DNA of 64,000 nt from Rhipicephalus microplus. Its lineage: Eukaryota; Arthropoda; Arachnida; Ixodida; Ixodidae. Every line of letters starts with the position of its first letter. Position 1 is the stretch's first letter. Location: the NCBI RefSeq assembly GCF_043290135.1, contig NC_134705.1:93699239-93763238 (forward strand), read 5' to 3'. The position numbers and the translations under genes are program-made. This document shows positions 46,001-58,200 of this stretch, one piece after another. The notes beneath the pieces were generated by a model, which was not told the origin of the DNA, made no database searches, and worked only from the letters and a program-made list of their open reading frames with translations.

Positions 46001-47019
46001 TCATTCTGACTGCGCCTTGCGAAGGGCAAGGACATCCGCCATAATTCCGCAATCAACTTATGTCTATGCCTTTTGAGGCCACCTTACCCCTGCAAACTTC
46101 TTAACTGCATCTGTACACCCAACCTTCTTGCTTCGCTTCGCGGTATTGCATTGTGTTGAAATCAGGTCGCTTGCTCTTAATGAGGGGGGGGGGTATTCTA
46201 CTCATGCATTAGAACTCGTTCATATCAATTTCTTGCTCTTGATTTTGGCTAACATGTCTTTAACAACCACGTGTTTCCAGAACCTCTCTGCTTTCTTACT
46301 TAAAAGGATACTTACGCCATTTTTCGAAAGTTAATTTCTTTTGCCATATAAGTTTTCACTATACAGGGGCCACTCTGAGCAAGTCGGAGCTTGAAAACGC
46401 TAAGTAAACATTTTATTTCATTGTTAAAATCACCCTTGAAGCCATTACTAACATCGATGCTAGCTTCAGATATGGCTGCTGTACTAATCCCGATGACTAC
46501 GCGTAGCAGCCTGGCTAGTTGTAATGTCGCCCGGTGGCAAACCTTCAAAACCACTTGTGCGTCCAAACCGGAGCAATGTTTTGGAGTTGCGCTGGAAACG
46601 TTACGGCGTTTCACGGGATGAAGTGATGAAAACTTATACCGTCTGCGAACGCCAGGGTACAGTAGGAGCCAGCGGTAACTTCATGAACCATTTTTTTGGA
46701 ATTGTGAGAAATCGGCAATTCAAATTACCGCAAAAACTAAAGAGCTCAAGACTTTGGCGTCACTATTTTTTTAGAGTTCTAACTGTCATTTTCATTTCTA
46801 AGTATCTCTGTGTCATCCGCAATTAAGTAGGGTAAAACACTCGTTGTAAGCATCCAGGTTTCCTCATCGCTGGCAAGTACAAGTAACACTCCGGTGTTAT
46901 ATTCCTTTCTCTGTATCTATTCGCAACTTCAGAGAACCATCCGAGAGCCGGCAACACTGGTAAACTGGTAAAAAAATGGCAGCATATCCATGGTGTGAAT
47001 GACAGAGAGTGGGGTGAAG
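46001..47019. other. Unassigned stretch
   Basis: No gene or repeat was recognised. A short G run lies at 46185-46192. Confidence 0.4.
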
Positions 47020-47250
47020 CATCCGTCCGTCTATTCGTTCTTGCTTCCTCCATCCATGCGTCCGTCTGTGTGACCATCTGTGCGTCCATCCGCCCGTCTG
47101 TGCGTGCGTCTCTTTGTGCGTCCACACGTCCATTGTGCATCCATCCCTGCGTTCGTCCATGCACCCGCCCCTGCGTCCATCCATGCGTCCATCCGTCCGT
47201 GCAACCATCCGTGCGTCCATCTATGCATCTGTCTGTGTGTCCGTTCATCG
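47020..47250. repeat. Degenerate minisatellite built on CCATCCGTGCGT
   Basis: CCATC, GTCCGTC, TGCGTCC and similar 4-base blocks alternate over about 230 bp. Long open frames on both strands here are a by-product of the repeat. Confidence 0.88.
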
Positions 47251-48432
47251 ATCTTGTCAACACTCCAAGTACCACCATCTCGCAACTTTTTATCATATAT
47301 TCCGCGTATAGAAGCACCGCCATCCAGCGGACATTCCAAGGACTGAACGAGAGGTGGCACACGAAAACTTTCTTACGGCTTGCGCTTCGTGTCTACTTCC
47401 CTCCTTTAACCACATCGAGTTCATGGTTTATAATAGTTCACTGTATTCATGGCACTGCGGCCCAAAGCTCGCTAAATTTTTCTAAAACCAAGGAGGTTAT
47501 GCCCAGCGAGTATAAGGTAGCAACCCTTTCTGGTCAGATAATGCTCTATGTACATGCCAATGTCTGCTATAGGGGAATGAGAGACCGGAGTATTCAGCTT
47601 TTAGTTAACGCGCACGCTGCGAATTTTTATTGTTCAACAACGCACAGGAGAAATATCCCACCGGTACCACCTTGCAGGGCAAAGTGTTAGACATGTTAAG
47701 CACTACTACGAGGGAAGAACGGGTGCCGCTTTGAGGAGCTTCGCCCCTGAAAACAAAGATAGCTGCTCTTAACAAGGGTCAATGAGGTGCTTTCGCTTGA
47801 TGCTGTGCTGAAGTTTCTTGATTATGGCATCGGATCGCGTTGCTTCGTCTAAGAAAAAAGGGTGCTGGCCGCTAACCACCTCATAATTTGCACAAAGAAT
47901 TTTACTCGCCAAATGGCGAAAATAGTGGCACTGCGCGCGCAAACATTGAGCTTCTTCGGCGAGCCGCATCAGATTTACTTCCAGTTGAAGAACCTGTCTA
48001 GCGAGCCCGAGGTCGAAGAAGGCGACTGCTCATGTGTAGTGGGCCTCTCCGAAAGGTGCTAGCACTTTTTCGTTGCGTTACTACACTGCTACAGGCAAGG
48101 CCCCAACAGATTTTGAGATAACTAGGCTGTGACTTGTACGGCCGATGCCATGTGTCCCACTGAGTTCCGTTGTCCCATCAAAAGCTGAATACGCATGGCG
48201 TTCACTTAATTACAGAACAGCCCTATGATTGGGAGAGTGTATCTTGAGATAGGGCAAATCGTATTTGCAGTTCTGATAGGAGTGCTCATTTTTCTTTTGT
48301 TCATGATCATGTTATCAGTTTTCAAAGAAATAAGGTCCCATGCTTCGGAACACTCGCTTGTTCGTGTTGGGAGTTGTTGATATTCAAAGCCAATATATGC
48401 ACGCACATTACCCTCTCTATCAATTCACGCAC

Positions 48433-48435
<3 letters not shown>
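47251..48435. other. Unassigned stretch
   Basis: No gene was recognised. Confidence 0.4.

Positions 48436-48515
<80 letters not shown>
48436..48515. repeat. (TA)n microsatellite, left flank of element E
   Basis: 80 bp of perfect TA repeats ending exactly at the 5' LTR of element E. Confidence 0.95.
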
Positions 48516-48517
<2 letters not shown>

Positions 48518-48639
48518 CTACGATACTGAGGGGGCGCATAAAAGAAGAGGAAAACGAGGTTGGCACGAGCGGTGATCGGCCAGATCCTTGGACTCTCGCA
48601 TTCATCATCTACTGTAAATAAAGGCATCTCACCGTAACA
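48516..48639 (+). repeat. Element E 5' LTR
   Basis: TGCTACGATACTGAGGG...CACCGTAACA, 124 bp, with AATAAA at about 48616-48621. It starts at the edge of the (TA)n tract. Confidence 0.85.
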
Positions 48640-48643
48640 AGAT

Positions 48644-48660
48644 TGGTGGAAGGTGCGGGG
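48644..48660 (+). promoter_or_regulatory. Element E primer-binding site
   Basis: TGGTGGAAGGTGCGGGG, four bases after the LTR. It is identical over these 17 bases to the site of element F. Confidence 0.75.
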
Positions 48661-48752
48661 TACAGCGGAGCGATCCCAGGCGAACGATCCCGGACGCGCT
48701 ACTTCAAGAACTACGCCGAAGCCGCCGACTGGCTGGTCTACCACCACTCTCT

Positions 48753-49999
48753 ATGGATCCGATTGCTGACGGTGACACCACGCACTCTTCGTCTGGCGCT
48801 ACGTGGCCCCGACATATAGTACCACGAAGCTTCTCTGGGAGGGTCGGAGAAGACGTCGACGAATGGCTGAAACACTTCAACCGTGTGAGTAAATACAATT
48901 GTTGGGATGCGGCCTCCCGGTTGTCCAACGTCGGATTGTTTCTTCAAGGGACGGCGTTGGTGTGGTTAAAAAACCACGAAGAAACAATAATGACCTGGGA
49001 AGCGTTTGAGAAAGAAATAGCGAGCTGCTTCGGGGACCCATTGATGAAGAAGAAGCGCGCTGAGCAAACTTTGATGCAGCGTGCTCAAGTCCCCGGTGAA
49101 ACATGCACAACGTACATTGAAGAGATTCTGAAATTGTGCAAGTCTGTAGACCCACGCATGAAAGAAGATGACAAGGTAGGGCATCTCCTCAAAGGGGTTG
49201 CTGAGGATGTCTACAATTTCCTCATCGGCAAGGACACCTTGGCGTCCGTAGCGGACGTAATACAACACTGCCGCACGTTTGAGATCCTGAAGGCTAGGCG
49301 CATCACTCCCAAATTTGGTAGACTTGCCAATGTCACCACCGTTGCAAGTGTCGACGTCCCTCCAACATTCTCCCGTGATCTTGCCTCAATGATCAGGCAA
49401 ATCGTACGCGAAGAACTTGGACGACGTGATGCTGTCAACCCACCGAAAGCACCTGCTATCAACACCTCCCCGCCATACGACGCAATGCGTGCTGCCGTTC
49501 ATGCCGCGCTATATGATGTGCCCCAATCAAGAGCACCAGAGCCCCCAACCAACAACTTACAGCATCGCCGTGCTTTCCAGAACGCCTCCCGCTAACCACG
49601 TACAATGGTGTTACGTGGGACGATCATGTGCACATGGCACCTCGTGGAAGGTTTGACGACGTGCGTGAGGCCCCTGTGTGCTATATCTGCGGTTTCCGTG
49701 GACATGTGGCTCGATTCTGTGGTCAAAGGCGTCGCCCACAGCAGCGCTACTACGAGGGATCATCAGCTTTTTCTCGACACAACTGCTGGCGCGGTGGTAT
49801 GCGTTCAAAGCAGGACGCGTACGTTGGGGACAGCTTCCAGCAAACGACCCACAGTGATACACATGTAGGACGCAATTTCCACCGAAATTTACGCAACGAC
49901 TCCCCTTCCTCCGTGCGAAGCTTGACGCCCCCCACAACACACCAGTTCCGTTCCCCATATCGTGGTCGACGCGTCACCTCCCCGCCTCCTGTAAACTAG
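48753..49999 (+). pseudogene. Element E gag (frameshifted)
   Basis: ATG 48753 (MDPIADGDTT) opens the capsid part, with SFSGRVGEDVDEWLKHF, WLKNHEETIMTW and TCTTYIEEILKLC. This frame stops at 49593-49595. A different frame, used from about 49595 to 49999, carries the zinc knuckle CYICGFRGHVARFC and an Arg/Ser-rich tail, so a frameshift lies shortly upstream of 49595. Gag ends VN-TAG (49994-49999). Protease is in the -1 frame from there, as in the other lineage members. The capsid body is clean. Confidence 0.88.
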
Positions 50000-52900
50000 G
50001 TGGTGCGGCCAATGGAGGTGAGATCGCCGAACATTCTTCACTACATCCGCCTATGCCTCCACCCGTTTTTATGACACAAAATAGGGTCCCCGTGCTTATT
50101 GATGGACTTCCTACGATGGCGTTGATAGATACTGGAGCAGCTGTTTCAGTGATGAGTCTTAACTTCAAATTGCGGTTAGGACATAAAGTGATGTCTCGCT
50201 GGGACAGTTGTGCATCATTTCGTGCAGTGAGCGGGGAGACACTGTGCCCGATCGTTGTGTGTGTTGTTAGTGTCACTTTGGGTGACAAGGTCTTCGAGGC
50301 TGAATTCGCTGTCCTGACCAGCTGCACCCATGACATCATCTTGGGGATCGATTTTCTACGCGAGTGCGGGGCTACTGTAGATTCCGGTGCTGGCGAGATT
50401 GTTCTTTCGGCATTTACTGATGATCCTAGGTGCTGTCAAGGATCTATCACCGTCATTGAGGATGTTGTCTTGCCGCCCAACTCGATGAATACCGTTCGCG
50501 TTGACGCCTCTGCCTCGGACGCCGGAAAGTTTGATGTTCTTGTGGAGCCCATTCCTCTCAATTGCGCCAAAAAAATGTGCTCGTTTCACATTGTGTTCTG
50601 TCGATCAGTGATAGGCGATCGGCCTTATGGGTGTCGAACTATTGAAATGAACCTGTTATGCTACCCTGCGGAATGCGACTCGCCCTCTTCGAACAAAATG
50701 CGACCAATTTTATTGCTTCTTTAAGGGACGAGAGAGTAGATCCTATTCGTGCAACGTACCATACAGAAGCCAACTTTCTAAGTATGGTAAACAGGTCGCT
50801 ATCATCAGAAAAACGTCAAGCTTTGGTCGAAGTCCTTGCGAAGCACGCTTCTATATTTGGCTTCGCGCAGAATGAAGAGCAAATAAGTGTACCCGAGTCG
50901 CGTACTCGCCATGGGATTGACACAGGATCCGCTCACCCTATCCGGCAGAAACCATACCGTGTCTCATCTGCGGAGCGCAAGGTCATTGCTCAACAGGTAG
51001 AAGAGATGTTAAAGAAAAGGGTCATCCAAGAGTCGTGTAGCCCTTGGGCTGCCCCTGTGATTCTTGTCCGAAAGAAGGATGGTACATGGCGATTCTGCGT
51101 GGATTACAGACGGCTCAACTCTGTTACTAAAAAGGATGTCTACCCGCTTCCTAGGATTGATGATGTCATCGATTGTTTACATTCGGCATCGTACTTCTCC
51201 TCCGTGGATTTGAGATCTGGTTATCGGCAAATCCCCATGCACCCGAATGACAAAGAGAAAACGGCCTTCATAACCCTAGATGGTCTATTTAAATTCAATG
51301 TAATGCCGTTTGGCCTATGCAACGCTCCAGCCACGTTTGAGTGCTTCATGGACTCTGTGTTACATGGACTAAAGTGGGAAGTTTGTCTTTGCTACCTGGA
51401 TGACATTATAATTTTTGGCCGTACATTCGATGAACACAACCATCTTCTAGACATTGTTCTCACCTGCCTTGAGATAGCTAAGCTCACCCTGAACTCCAAG
51501 AAGTGTCACTTTGGCAGCCGTGAGACTCTCGTTCTCGGTCACCTGGTGGACAAGCATGGCGTTCGACCTGACCCCCAGAAAGTCGCTGCAGTCAGCAGCT
51601 TCAAACAACCTCAGTCAGTCGTACGAGAGTTGCGAAGCTTTTTAGGCCTATGCTCGTACTTCCGTCGCTTCGTGCCCAGGTTCGCCAACCTCGCTTACCC
51701 TTTGACGTCCCTACTGAACAATAACGCACCTTTTCCGTGGTCAGCGGAATGCGAGTCGTCTTTTACGCAACTCAAGTTAGTTCTTACGTCAGGACCCGTA
51801 CTTCGCCACTATGACCCATCTGCTGCCACAGAAGTTCATACCGACGCCAGTGGTGTAGGTATTGACGCCGTCTTGGTCCAACGCCATGGAGCTGCTGAAT
51901 ACGTCGTTGCCTATGCCAGTCGCTGTTTAAGTAAACTGCAGCGAAACTATACTGTCACAGAACAGGAATGTCTCGCGGTCATATTCGCCGTGCACAAGTT
52001 TCGTCCTTATATCTATGGACGCCGATTCTCGATTGTCACGGACCACCATTCTTTATGTTGGCTCACTGGACTACGGGACCCATCTGGTCGTCTTGCTCGT
52101 TGGGCGTTACGATTGCAAGAACACGGCTTTGAAGTCTGTTACAAGAGCGGTCGTCGTCATGCCGACGCTGATTGTCTTTCACGACTTCCTCTTCCGACAA
52201 CTGAGTGTGACGCTGACAACTTTGATGAATATTTGGCTTTAGTGGATACTCCATTTCCTGACCTAACAACTTTTCAAGCAGAACAACACATTGACAAAGG
52301 CTCGCTTCTTTATTTCTGGAACGAACGGTCAACGTGGTTTCGTCGTAAAGGATGGCGTTCTTTACAAAAGAATTACTTCGGCGTAGGCGCTCGCTTACTT
52401 CTAGTTGTGCCTAAAAGTCTACGACAACACGTGCTTCGAGCAATGCATGACGACCCAACATCTGGCCATATGGGTTTTTCTAGGACATTTTATCGCACGC
52501 AAGAACACTTCTTCTGGCCGAAGATGCGTAAAAGTGTGACTGCATACGTTGCGAGCTGTGAGCAATGTCAACGCCACAAGCGTCCTACAACTCCGCCAGC
52601 CGGACTACTTCATGCCATAGCATCCCCGAGTTCACCATTTGACGTCGTAGGTGTCGACCTGCTCGGCCCTTTTCCGCGATCAACGAACGGCAACCGATGG
52701 ATTATTGTGGGCATTGACCACCTCACACGTTACGCCGAAACTGCGGCGATTCATGCGGCAACGGCCACTCAAGTTTCACAGTTCATGCTGTCACACGTTA
52801 TATTACGCCATGGATCCGCCCGTGTCATCATCAGTTATCGCGGGCGGCAATTTGTTGCCGATGTAGTTAAAGACCTCCTTCGTCTCGCTTCGTGCAATTT

Positions 52901-53493
52901 CCGTCAGACTACTCCGTATCACCCGCAGGCTAATGGTTTGACGGAACGAACTAATAGGACTCTCGTCAACATGATTTCCATGTATGTTTATTCTGGACAC
53001 AAAACATGGGACCCGATTTTGCCATTTATAACTTTCGCCTACAACACTGCACAGCACGAAACAACGAGATACAGTCCATTTTATATGCTTTACACGCACG
53101 CCAACTCCGCAGAGCTCTTGACACTATCCTCCCTTTTTCCGAGACTGATCAACCTATTCCTCCGAAACCATTTGCCGCGCAGAAGAGGCCCGGCGCATCG
53201 CCTGTCTTCGAACTTTCGTCTCCCAGAAACGCTCCAAGAAACGTTACGACGTAAGTCACCGGCACGTATTGTTTGAGAAAGGGGATTTGGTGTGGCGTTG
53301 GACGCCGCTTCGCAAGCGCGGCCTGTGCCAAAAGTTTCTGGCCAACTACACGGGTCCGTTTGTTGTGCTGGAACGTCTCAGCGATGTTACGTACGTGATA
53401 TCTCAGCTGTTGTCAACTGGCCGCCGCTCAAGCAAGACCAACGTCGTTCATGTTGCCCGTTTAAAACGCTATCATCATCGCAATGAAGCCTAA
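49992..53493 (+). pseudogene. Element E pol: protease, RT, RNase H, integrase (broken)
   Basis: Protease has ALIDTGAAVSV (DTG 50128-50136) and ILGIDFLREC in frame 50053-50724. One A is missing from a 7-A run at 50569-50575, which shifts the frame. A TGA then occurs before frame 50658-53276 takes over. RT has YLDD at 51393-51404 but GYRQI where GYWQI is usual. RNase H has [15 protein letters not shown], with Asp instead of the usual Gly. Integrase has HHCC and VGVDLLGPF, but IISYRG replaces the ITDRG or LSDRG of relatives, so the second catalytic Asp is Tyr (52836-52838). Two frame changes precede the GPF module in 53269-53493 (YTGPFVVLERLSDV), which ends VHVARLKRYHHRNEA. Confidence 0.92.
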
Positions 53494-53527
53494 ATCGCCC
53501 GGTGAGCATCGTCTGCGAAGGGAGAAT

Positions 53528-53600
53528 CGCTACGATACTGAAGGGGCGCGTGGAAGAAGAGGAAAACGAGGTTGGCACGAGCGGTGATCGGCCAGATCCC
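53528..53600 (+). repeat. Element E 3' LTR, truncated
   Basis: CGCTACGATACTGAAGG...GGCCAGATCC matches the first 73 bp of the 5' LTR, with the initial TG changed to CG. The purine-rich GCGAAGGGAGAA just before it is the likely polypurine tract. The last ~51 bp of the LTR, including the polyadenylation signal, are absent. Confidence 0.88.
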
Positions 53601-53638
53601 CTTTCTGTTTGTCGACGTGTGTCTTCTTTTTATTCATA
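53600..53638 (-). repeat. Half copy of the MITE-like palindrome
   Basis: CCTTTCTGTTTGTCGACGTG and the following CTTCTTTTTATTCATA match the reverse complement of 59035-59073. Only one arm and 11 bases of the spacer are present. It replaces the end of the element E 3' LTR. Confidence 0.85.
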
Positions 53639-53677
53639 TATATATATATGAATATATATATATATATATATATATAA

Positions 53678-53715
<38 letters not shown>
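53639..53715. repeat. (TA)n microsatellite between E and C
   Basis: TA repeats with TGAATA and AATACA interruptions. Element C begins exactly at its right end. Confidence 0.93.
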
Positions 53716-53718
<3 letters not shown>

Positions 53719-53873
53719 AGCGCAGCCTCCGAACTCGGAAATGGGTCGAGCTCTTGAGTACCCTCTAGTGGGGCTACCCAACAAGGACGCCGCTAGCGCT
53801 GAGAGCCCGTGCTTGGCTGTGACTGTCGCCATTGTATATTCTCGCTCGTTGCCGGCTAATAAACGCCTTAACA
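53716..53873 (+). repeat. Element C 5' LTR
   Basis: TGTAGCGCAGCCTCCG...CGCCTTAACA with AATAAA at about 53859-53864. ATAT (53712-53715) precedes it. Confidence 0.9.
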
Positions 53874-53876
53874 ATC

Positions 53877-53893
53877 TGGTGGAGAGTGCTGCG
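53877..53893 (+). promoter_or_regulatory. Element C primer-binding site
   Basis: TGGTGGAGAGTGCTGCG, three bases after the LTR; one of five such sites in the window. Confidence 0.72.
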
Positions 53894-53942
53894 ATCCCTG
53901 TCTATGCCTTTGGAGCTACGATCACGTACCCTGCCATCTATT

Positions 53943-55232
53943 ATGTACCACGACGCTTCTCAGCAAACGCCTCCTCCAATGCCACCCCCTTGTCCCGGTG
54001 TCCCCAGAATCCGTGATCCACCCATCTTCACTGGCGCTGATGGCACTGACGTGGAGGACTGGCTCACCATTTACGAGCGCGTGAGCGTCCCTAAGAAATG
54101 GGACGAGGACGGCAAGCTGACCAACTTGGTATTCTACCTTACGGGTGTTGCCAGTTTGTGGTACAACAACCACGCGTCCGATTTTGCCACCTGGTCCGAT
54201 TTTAAGACCGCAATCATCAACGTCTTCGGCCGCCCTGCTGTTCGCAAGCTGCAAGCCGAGCAGCGCTTACGTGAACGTGCTCAGGAGGCTGGTGAGTCAT
54301 TCACCAGCTATATTGAAGACGTCCTGGACCTATGCAACAAATCTAATCTCACCATGTCCGAGTCTGACAAGATCCGAAACATCATGAAAGGCATTGACGA
54401 TGATGCCTTCACGATGCTGCTCACCAGAAACCCCGGCACAGTGGATGAGGTCATCACACTGTGCCAGAGCTACGAGGAGCTCCGCCGGCAGCGTTCGATG
54501 ACCCGACGCTCCCCACCACGAGCTGCAACGCTTGCTGGCTTGGAGGCTAGTTGTGACCAAGTGGCGTTGATGGCAGACCTGAAGTCCTTCATTCGCGAGG
54601 AAATCGCGCGTCAGTTCTCGCTCCTGCCCTTTGCCCACCAACCGACTGTTCAACAATCGCCTACTACCGTTCTTCCTCCCATCCGTCGAGCGATTGAACA
54701 GGAAATAGCGGAGGTAATGCCTGCGCACCACCCTCCACAGCCTCCGGCTCCTGCACCCCTGAATTACGCGCAAGTGGTCGCCAGGCCGCCTCAAGTCGTT
54801 CCAGCAACCGCCCCTCTGACTTACGCCGAAGCTGCCGCTCGACCTCCGTCCTTTGCAGCGGGTGTGCCCGCTACGTATGTTGACGTAACTCCTCAGCCTC
54901 AGCTTCAGTCCACCATGCAGCCACCGTTTCATCCATCAGCCCTTGCGACATGGGTGAGACCTACCCCGGTGAACAGATGGCGCACACCCGACAACCAGCC
55001 CATCTGCTTTGCCTGCGGTTACGCCGGTCACGTGGCCCGTTATTGCCATCGCGTACAGCCAGCTCCAATTTTTTCCCCTGTTGCTGGCCAACTCAGCCGT
55101 CCTTATCGCGAAGAACCGCCGTCTATGCCACCTCGATCTCGTCCAGGTCCATCTCGAAGATCACCGTCTCTACGACGCCGTTCCCTGTCTCCCATGCGGC
55201 CAAGTGCGGCAGCTCATGAGCGGGAAAACTAG
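53943..55232 (+). CDS. Element C gag (intact)
   Basis: ATG 53943 (MYHDASQQTP) opens 429 clean codons; the same frame is open further upstream into the LTR but has no better ATG. The capsid part has FTGADGTDVEDWLTIYE near residue 30, SLWYNNHASDFATW, and SFTSYIEDVLDLC. A proline/alanine-rich middle has repeated YAQVV and YAEAAA. One zinc knuckle (CFACGYAGHVARYC) sits near residue 360. The tail is SR-rich (RRSPSLRRRSLSPMRP) and ends HEREN-TAG. The stop lies at the GGGAAAAC site (55222-55229) where pol begins in the -1 frame. This is the only complete gag in the window apart from D. Confidence 0.92.
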   Translation: MYHDASQQTPPPMPPPCPGVPRIRDPPIFTGADGTDVEDWLTIYERVSVPKKWDEDGKLTNLVFYLTGVASLWYNNHASDFATWSDFKTAIINVFGRPAVRKLQAEQRLRERAQEAGESFTSYIEDVLDLCNKSNLTMSESDKIRNIMKGIDDDAFTMLLTRNPGTVDEVITLCQSYEELRRQRSMTRRSPPRAATLAGLEASCDQVALMADLKSFIREEIARQFSLLPFAHQPTVQQSPTTVLPPIRRAIEQEIAEVMPAHHPPQPPAPAPLNYAQVVARPPQVVPATAPLTYAEAAARPPSFAAGVPATYVDVTPQPQLQSTMQPPFHPSALATWVRPTPVNRWRTPDNQPICFACGYAGHVARYCHRVQPAPIFSPVAGQLSRPYREEPPSMPPRSRPGPSRRSPSLRRRSLSPMRPSAAAHEREN

Positions 55233-58200
55233 TCGTCGCAGTCCCCCAGGCAAGGACTGTGACGCTATCGCAATGTGAAAGCCCTCAGAGCAGCCCCTCG
55301 AATGTCATTGACGTGCTTGTGGACGGTGTTTGTGCATCGGCTCTTATTGACACTGGAGCTGCCGTATCAGTTATGGACGAAAAACTCTGCCGCTTACTTC
55401 GAAAAATGACGACGCCACTTTCTGGGTTATCCCTCCGTACTGCAAGTTTGCACCGCATTCATCCTACAGCAGGGTGCACAGCTCGCGTTGTCATCCAGGA
55501 CGTTCTGTATGTCGCCCAGTTCATCGTCATTCAGGCATGCTCTCATGACGTCATCCTGGAATGGGACTTTCTCTCCCGCCATGACGCCGTCATCCATTGT
55601 GCCGCCGCCGAAATTGAGCTCTCACCCTTCTCGCATTTGACGCCAGAAGACAGTCCCCCGACACTGAGCAAGATTCTAACGAAAGACGATACAACAGTGC
55701 CTCCAAACTCGACGACGGCTGTGTCTGTCTACTGCGCTGGTCTCTCCGACACCATTGGACTTGTTTCGCCATCTGACCGCGCTTGCAGCAGGAAAGGGTT
55801 GCTAGTACCTTTCGCGACCGTGCAGGTCAACCAGGGCAACACTGTTATTTTTTGTAACCAACCCGTCCCCTAACGCTGTTACCTTGCTTCGAGGGGAATG
55901 TCTCGGCAGAGTGGAACCAGCCGACGACGCACAAGTCCTGGACGTACCCGATGACACGCGCGGTCCCAGGTCGTGTACCATCAATGCTGTTTCCACTTCT
56001 GATTCGTCGTCTGCTGATGTATTTGGCCCCTCCATCGCTGACAACCTTACGGCCGTACAGCGTTCCCAACTTCTGGACCTGTTACAAGATTATCGTTCTT
56101 CTTTCGATGTCGGGCGAAGTTCTCTCGGTCGCACGTCCGTTGTTACGCATCGCATCGACACTGGTGACCATCCACCTTTACGGCAACGTCCATATCGCGT
56201 GTCGCCTGCTGAACGTCGAGTAATTAATGATCAGGTTGACGATATGCTCCGACGTGACGTTATTCGGCCCTCGGACAGTCCATGGGCGTCTCCTGTTGTT
56301 CTTGTTGCGAAGAAAGACGGTTCTGTGCGGTTCTGTGCGGACTACAGACGGCTCAATAAGATCACTCGCAAGGATGTTTATCCACTGCCACGCATCGATG
56401 ACGCGATTGACAGCCTTCATGGAGCCAATTTTTTTTCTTCTCTCGATCTGCGCTCGGGGTACTGGCAAGTACCTATGGCTGACGACGCTCGACCAAAGAC
56501 CGCCTTCGTCACGCCAGACGGCTTGTACGAGTTCAACGTAATGCCGTTTGGTCTATGTAATGCACCTGCGACTTTTGAGCGCATGATGGACACCGTTCTG
56601 CGCAACTTGAAATGGTACACGTGCTTGTGTTACCTCAACGATGTCATTGTCTTTGCTCCGGATTTCTCCACGCATCTCCAACGTCTGAAAGAAGTTTTCA
56701 CACGTGTGAGCAATGCCGGCTTGCAACTAAATCTGAAAAAGTGCCGCTTTGCAGCACGGCAACTCACCATACTGGGGTACGTCGTGTCCAAAGACGGCAT
56801 TCTTTCTGATCCTGCCAAGCTTCAGGCCGTGGCCGAATTCCCCAAACCTGCATCTGTCAAAGAACTGCGTAGTTTCGTGGGCCTGTGCTCATACGTCCGA
56901 CGCTTCATACGAAATTTTGCCACGATCATATCACCGCTGACAAAGCTCCTTGGAAGTAACGGGCCCTTCAATTCGTGGTCATCCGAGTGCGACGACGCGT
57001 TCGCGAAGCTCCGCCATTTGTTGACGTCACCTCCCATTCTACGCCACTACGACCCCACAGCCCCAACGGAGGTGCACACGGATGCCAGCGGTGTAGGCCT
57101 CGGCGCTGTCCTGGCGCAGCGAAAACCCGGATTCCCTGAATATGTCGTACCATATGCAAGCCGTACGCTCACGAAAGCCGAGAAAAACTACACCGTCACG
57201 GAGAAAGAGTGCCTGGCGATCGTCTGGGCTCTTACAAAGTTTCGACCTTATTTGTATGGTCGCCCATTCGATGTCGTGACCGACCATCATGCACTATGCT
57301 GGCTTTCATCATTGAAGGATCCCTCAGGCCGTCTCGCCCGTTGGGCTCTTCGCTTACAAGACTACGACATCCACGTGCTGTACCGCAACGGACGCCAGCA
57401 TGCTGACGCCGACGCCCTTTCGCGCTCCCCTCTGCTTGAAGGTGATGTGCTCTGCTCAGTATCCTCGGCTGCTATTTCTGCCATTGATGTTGAGATCATC
57501 GCTACTGAACTGCGAAAGGATGATTGAATCGGCCCGCTCATCGACATGCTCTCTGATTCATCCGCAACGCCATCCACGCGTACCTTGCGTAGTCAAGCTC
57601 GCCATTTCGCCATCCGTGACGGCCTTCTACACCGACGCAATTACGACGCCGACGACCGGCAGTGGTTACTCGTGATACCCCGCAGTCTGCGGTCAGAGAT
57701 ATGTGAATCCTTCCATTCTGATCCGCAATGCGCGCACTCTGGGGTATTCAAAACCTACCATCGCATTCGACAACGCTACTTCTGGCGCGGGATGTACCGC
57801 TATGTGCAGCAGTTCGTTCGCTCTTGCCTCACTTGCCAACGCCGTAAACCGTCAGCCCACATGTCGCACGCCGGTCTGCAACCGTTACCTTGCCCTGACC
57901 ATCCCTTCTGGCGCGTAGGTATCGATTTGTATGGACCACTTCCTCTGACGTCGGCTGGTAACCGCTGGGCCATCGTTGCCGTTGACCATTTAACGCGATA
58001 TGCCGAAACCTCCGCTTTCCCTGCGGCTACTGCACGCGATGTTGCGTCCTTCCTGCTGCATCAATTTATACTGCGCCACGGACCACCCCAAGAGCTTCTC
58101 AGTGATCGAGGCCATGTGTTCTTGTCGGAAGTCGTCGAAGCCATTCTGACGGAGTGCCATTCTGTCCACCGCAAAACTACTGCTTACCACCCACAGACGA

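Larger units (their letters stand above)
48516..53600 (+). mobile_element. Gypsy element E (3' LTR truncated)
   Basis: A plus-strand element with a 124-bp 5' LTR, gag, pol, and a 3' LTR of which only the first 73 bp remain. The LTR is cut at 53600, where a fragment of the MITE-like palindrome begins. Gag has one frame change. Pol has a lost A in a homopolymer, one nonsense codon, and two frame changes near the integrase end. Integrase has a catalytic Asp-to-Tyr change. The LTR copies differ at several positions, so it is older than B and D. Confidence 0.93.

Noticed and set aside
46823..47362. Minus-strand frame rich in Trp, Thr, Asp, Gly, Arg
   Set aside because: It is a by-product of the degenerate minisatellite at 47020-47250; frames are open on both strands.
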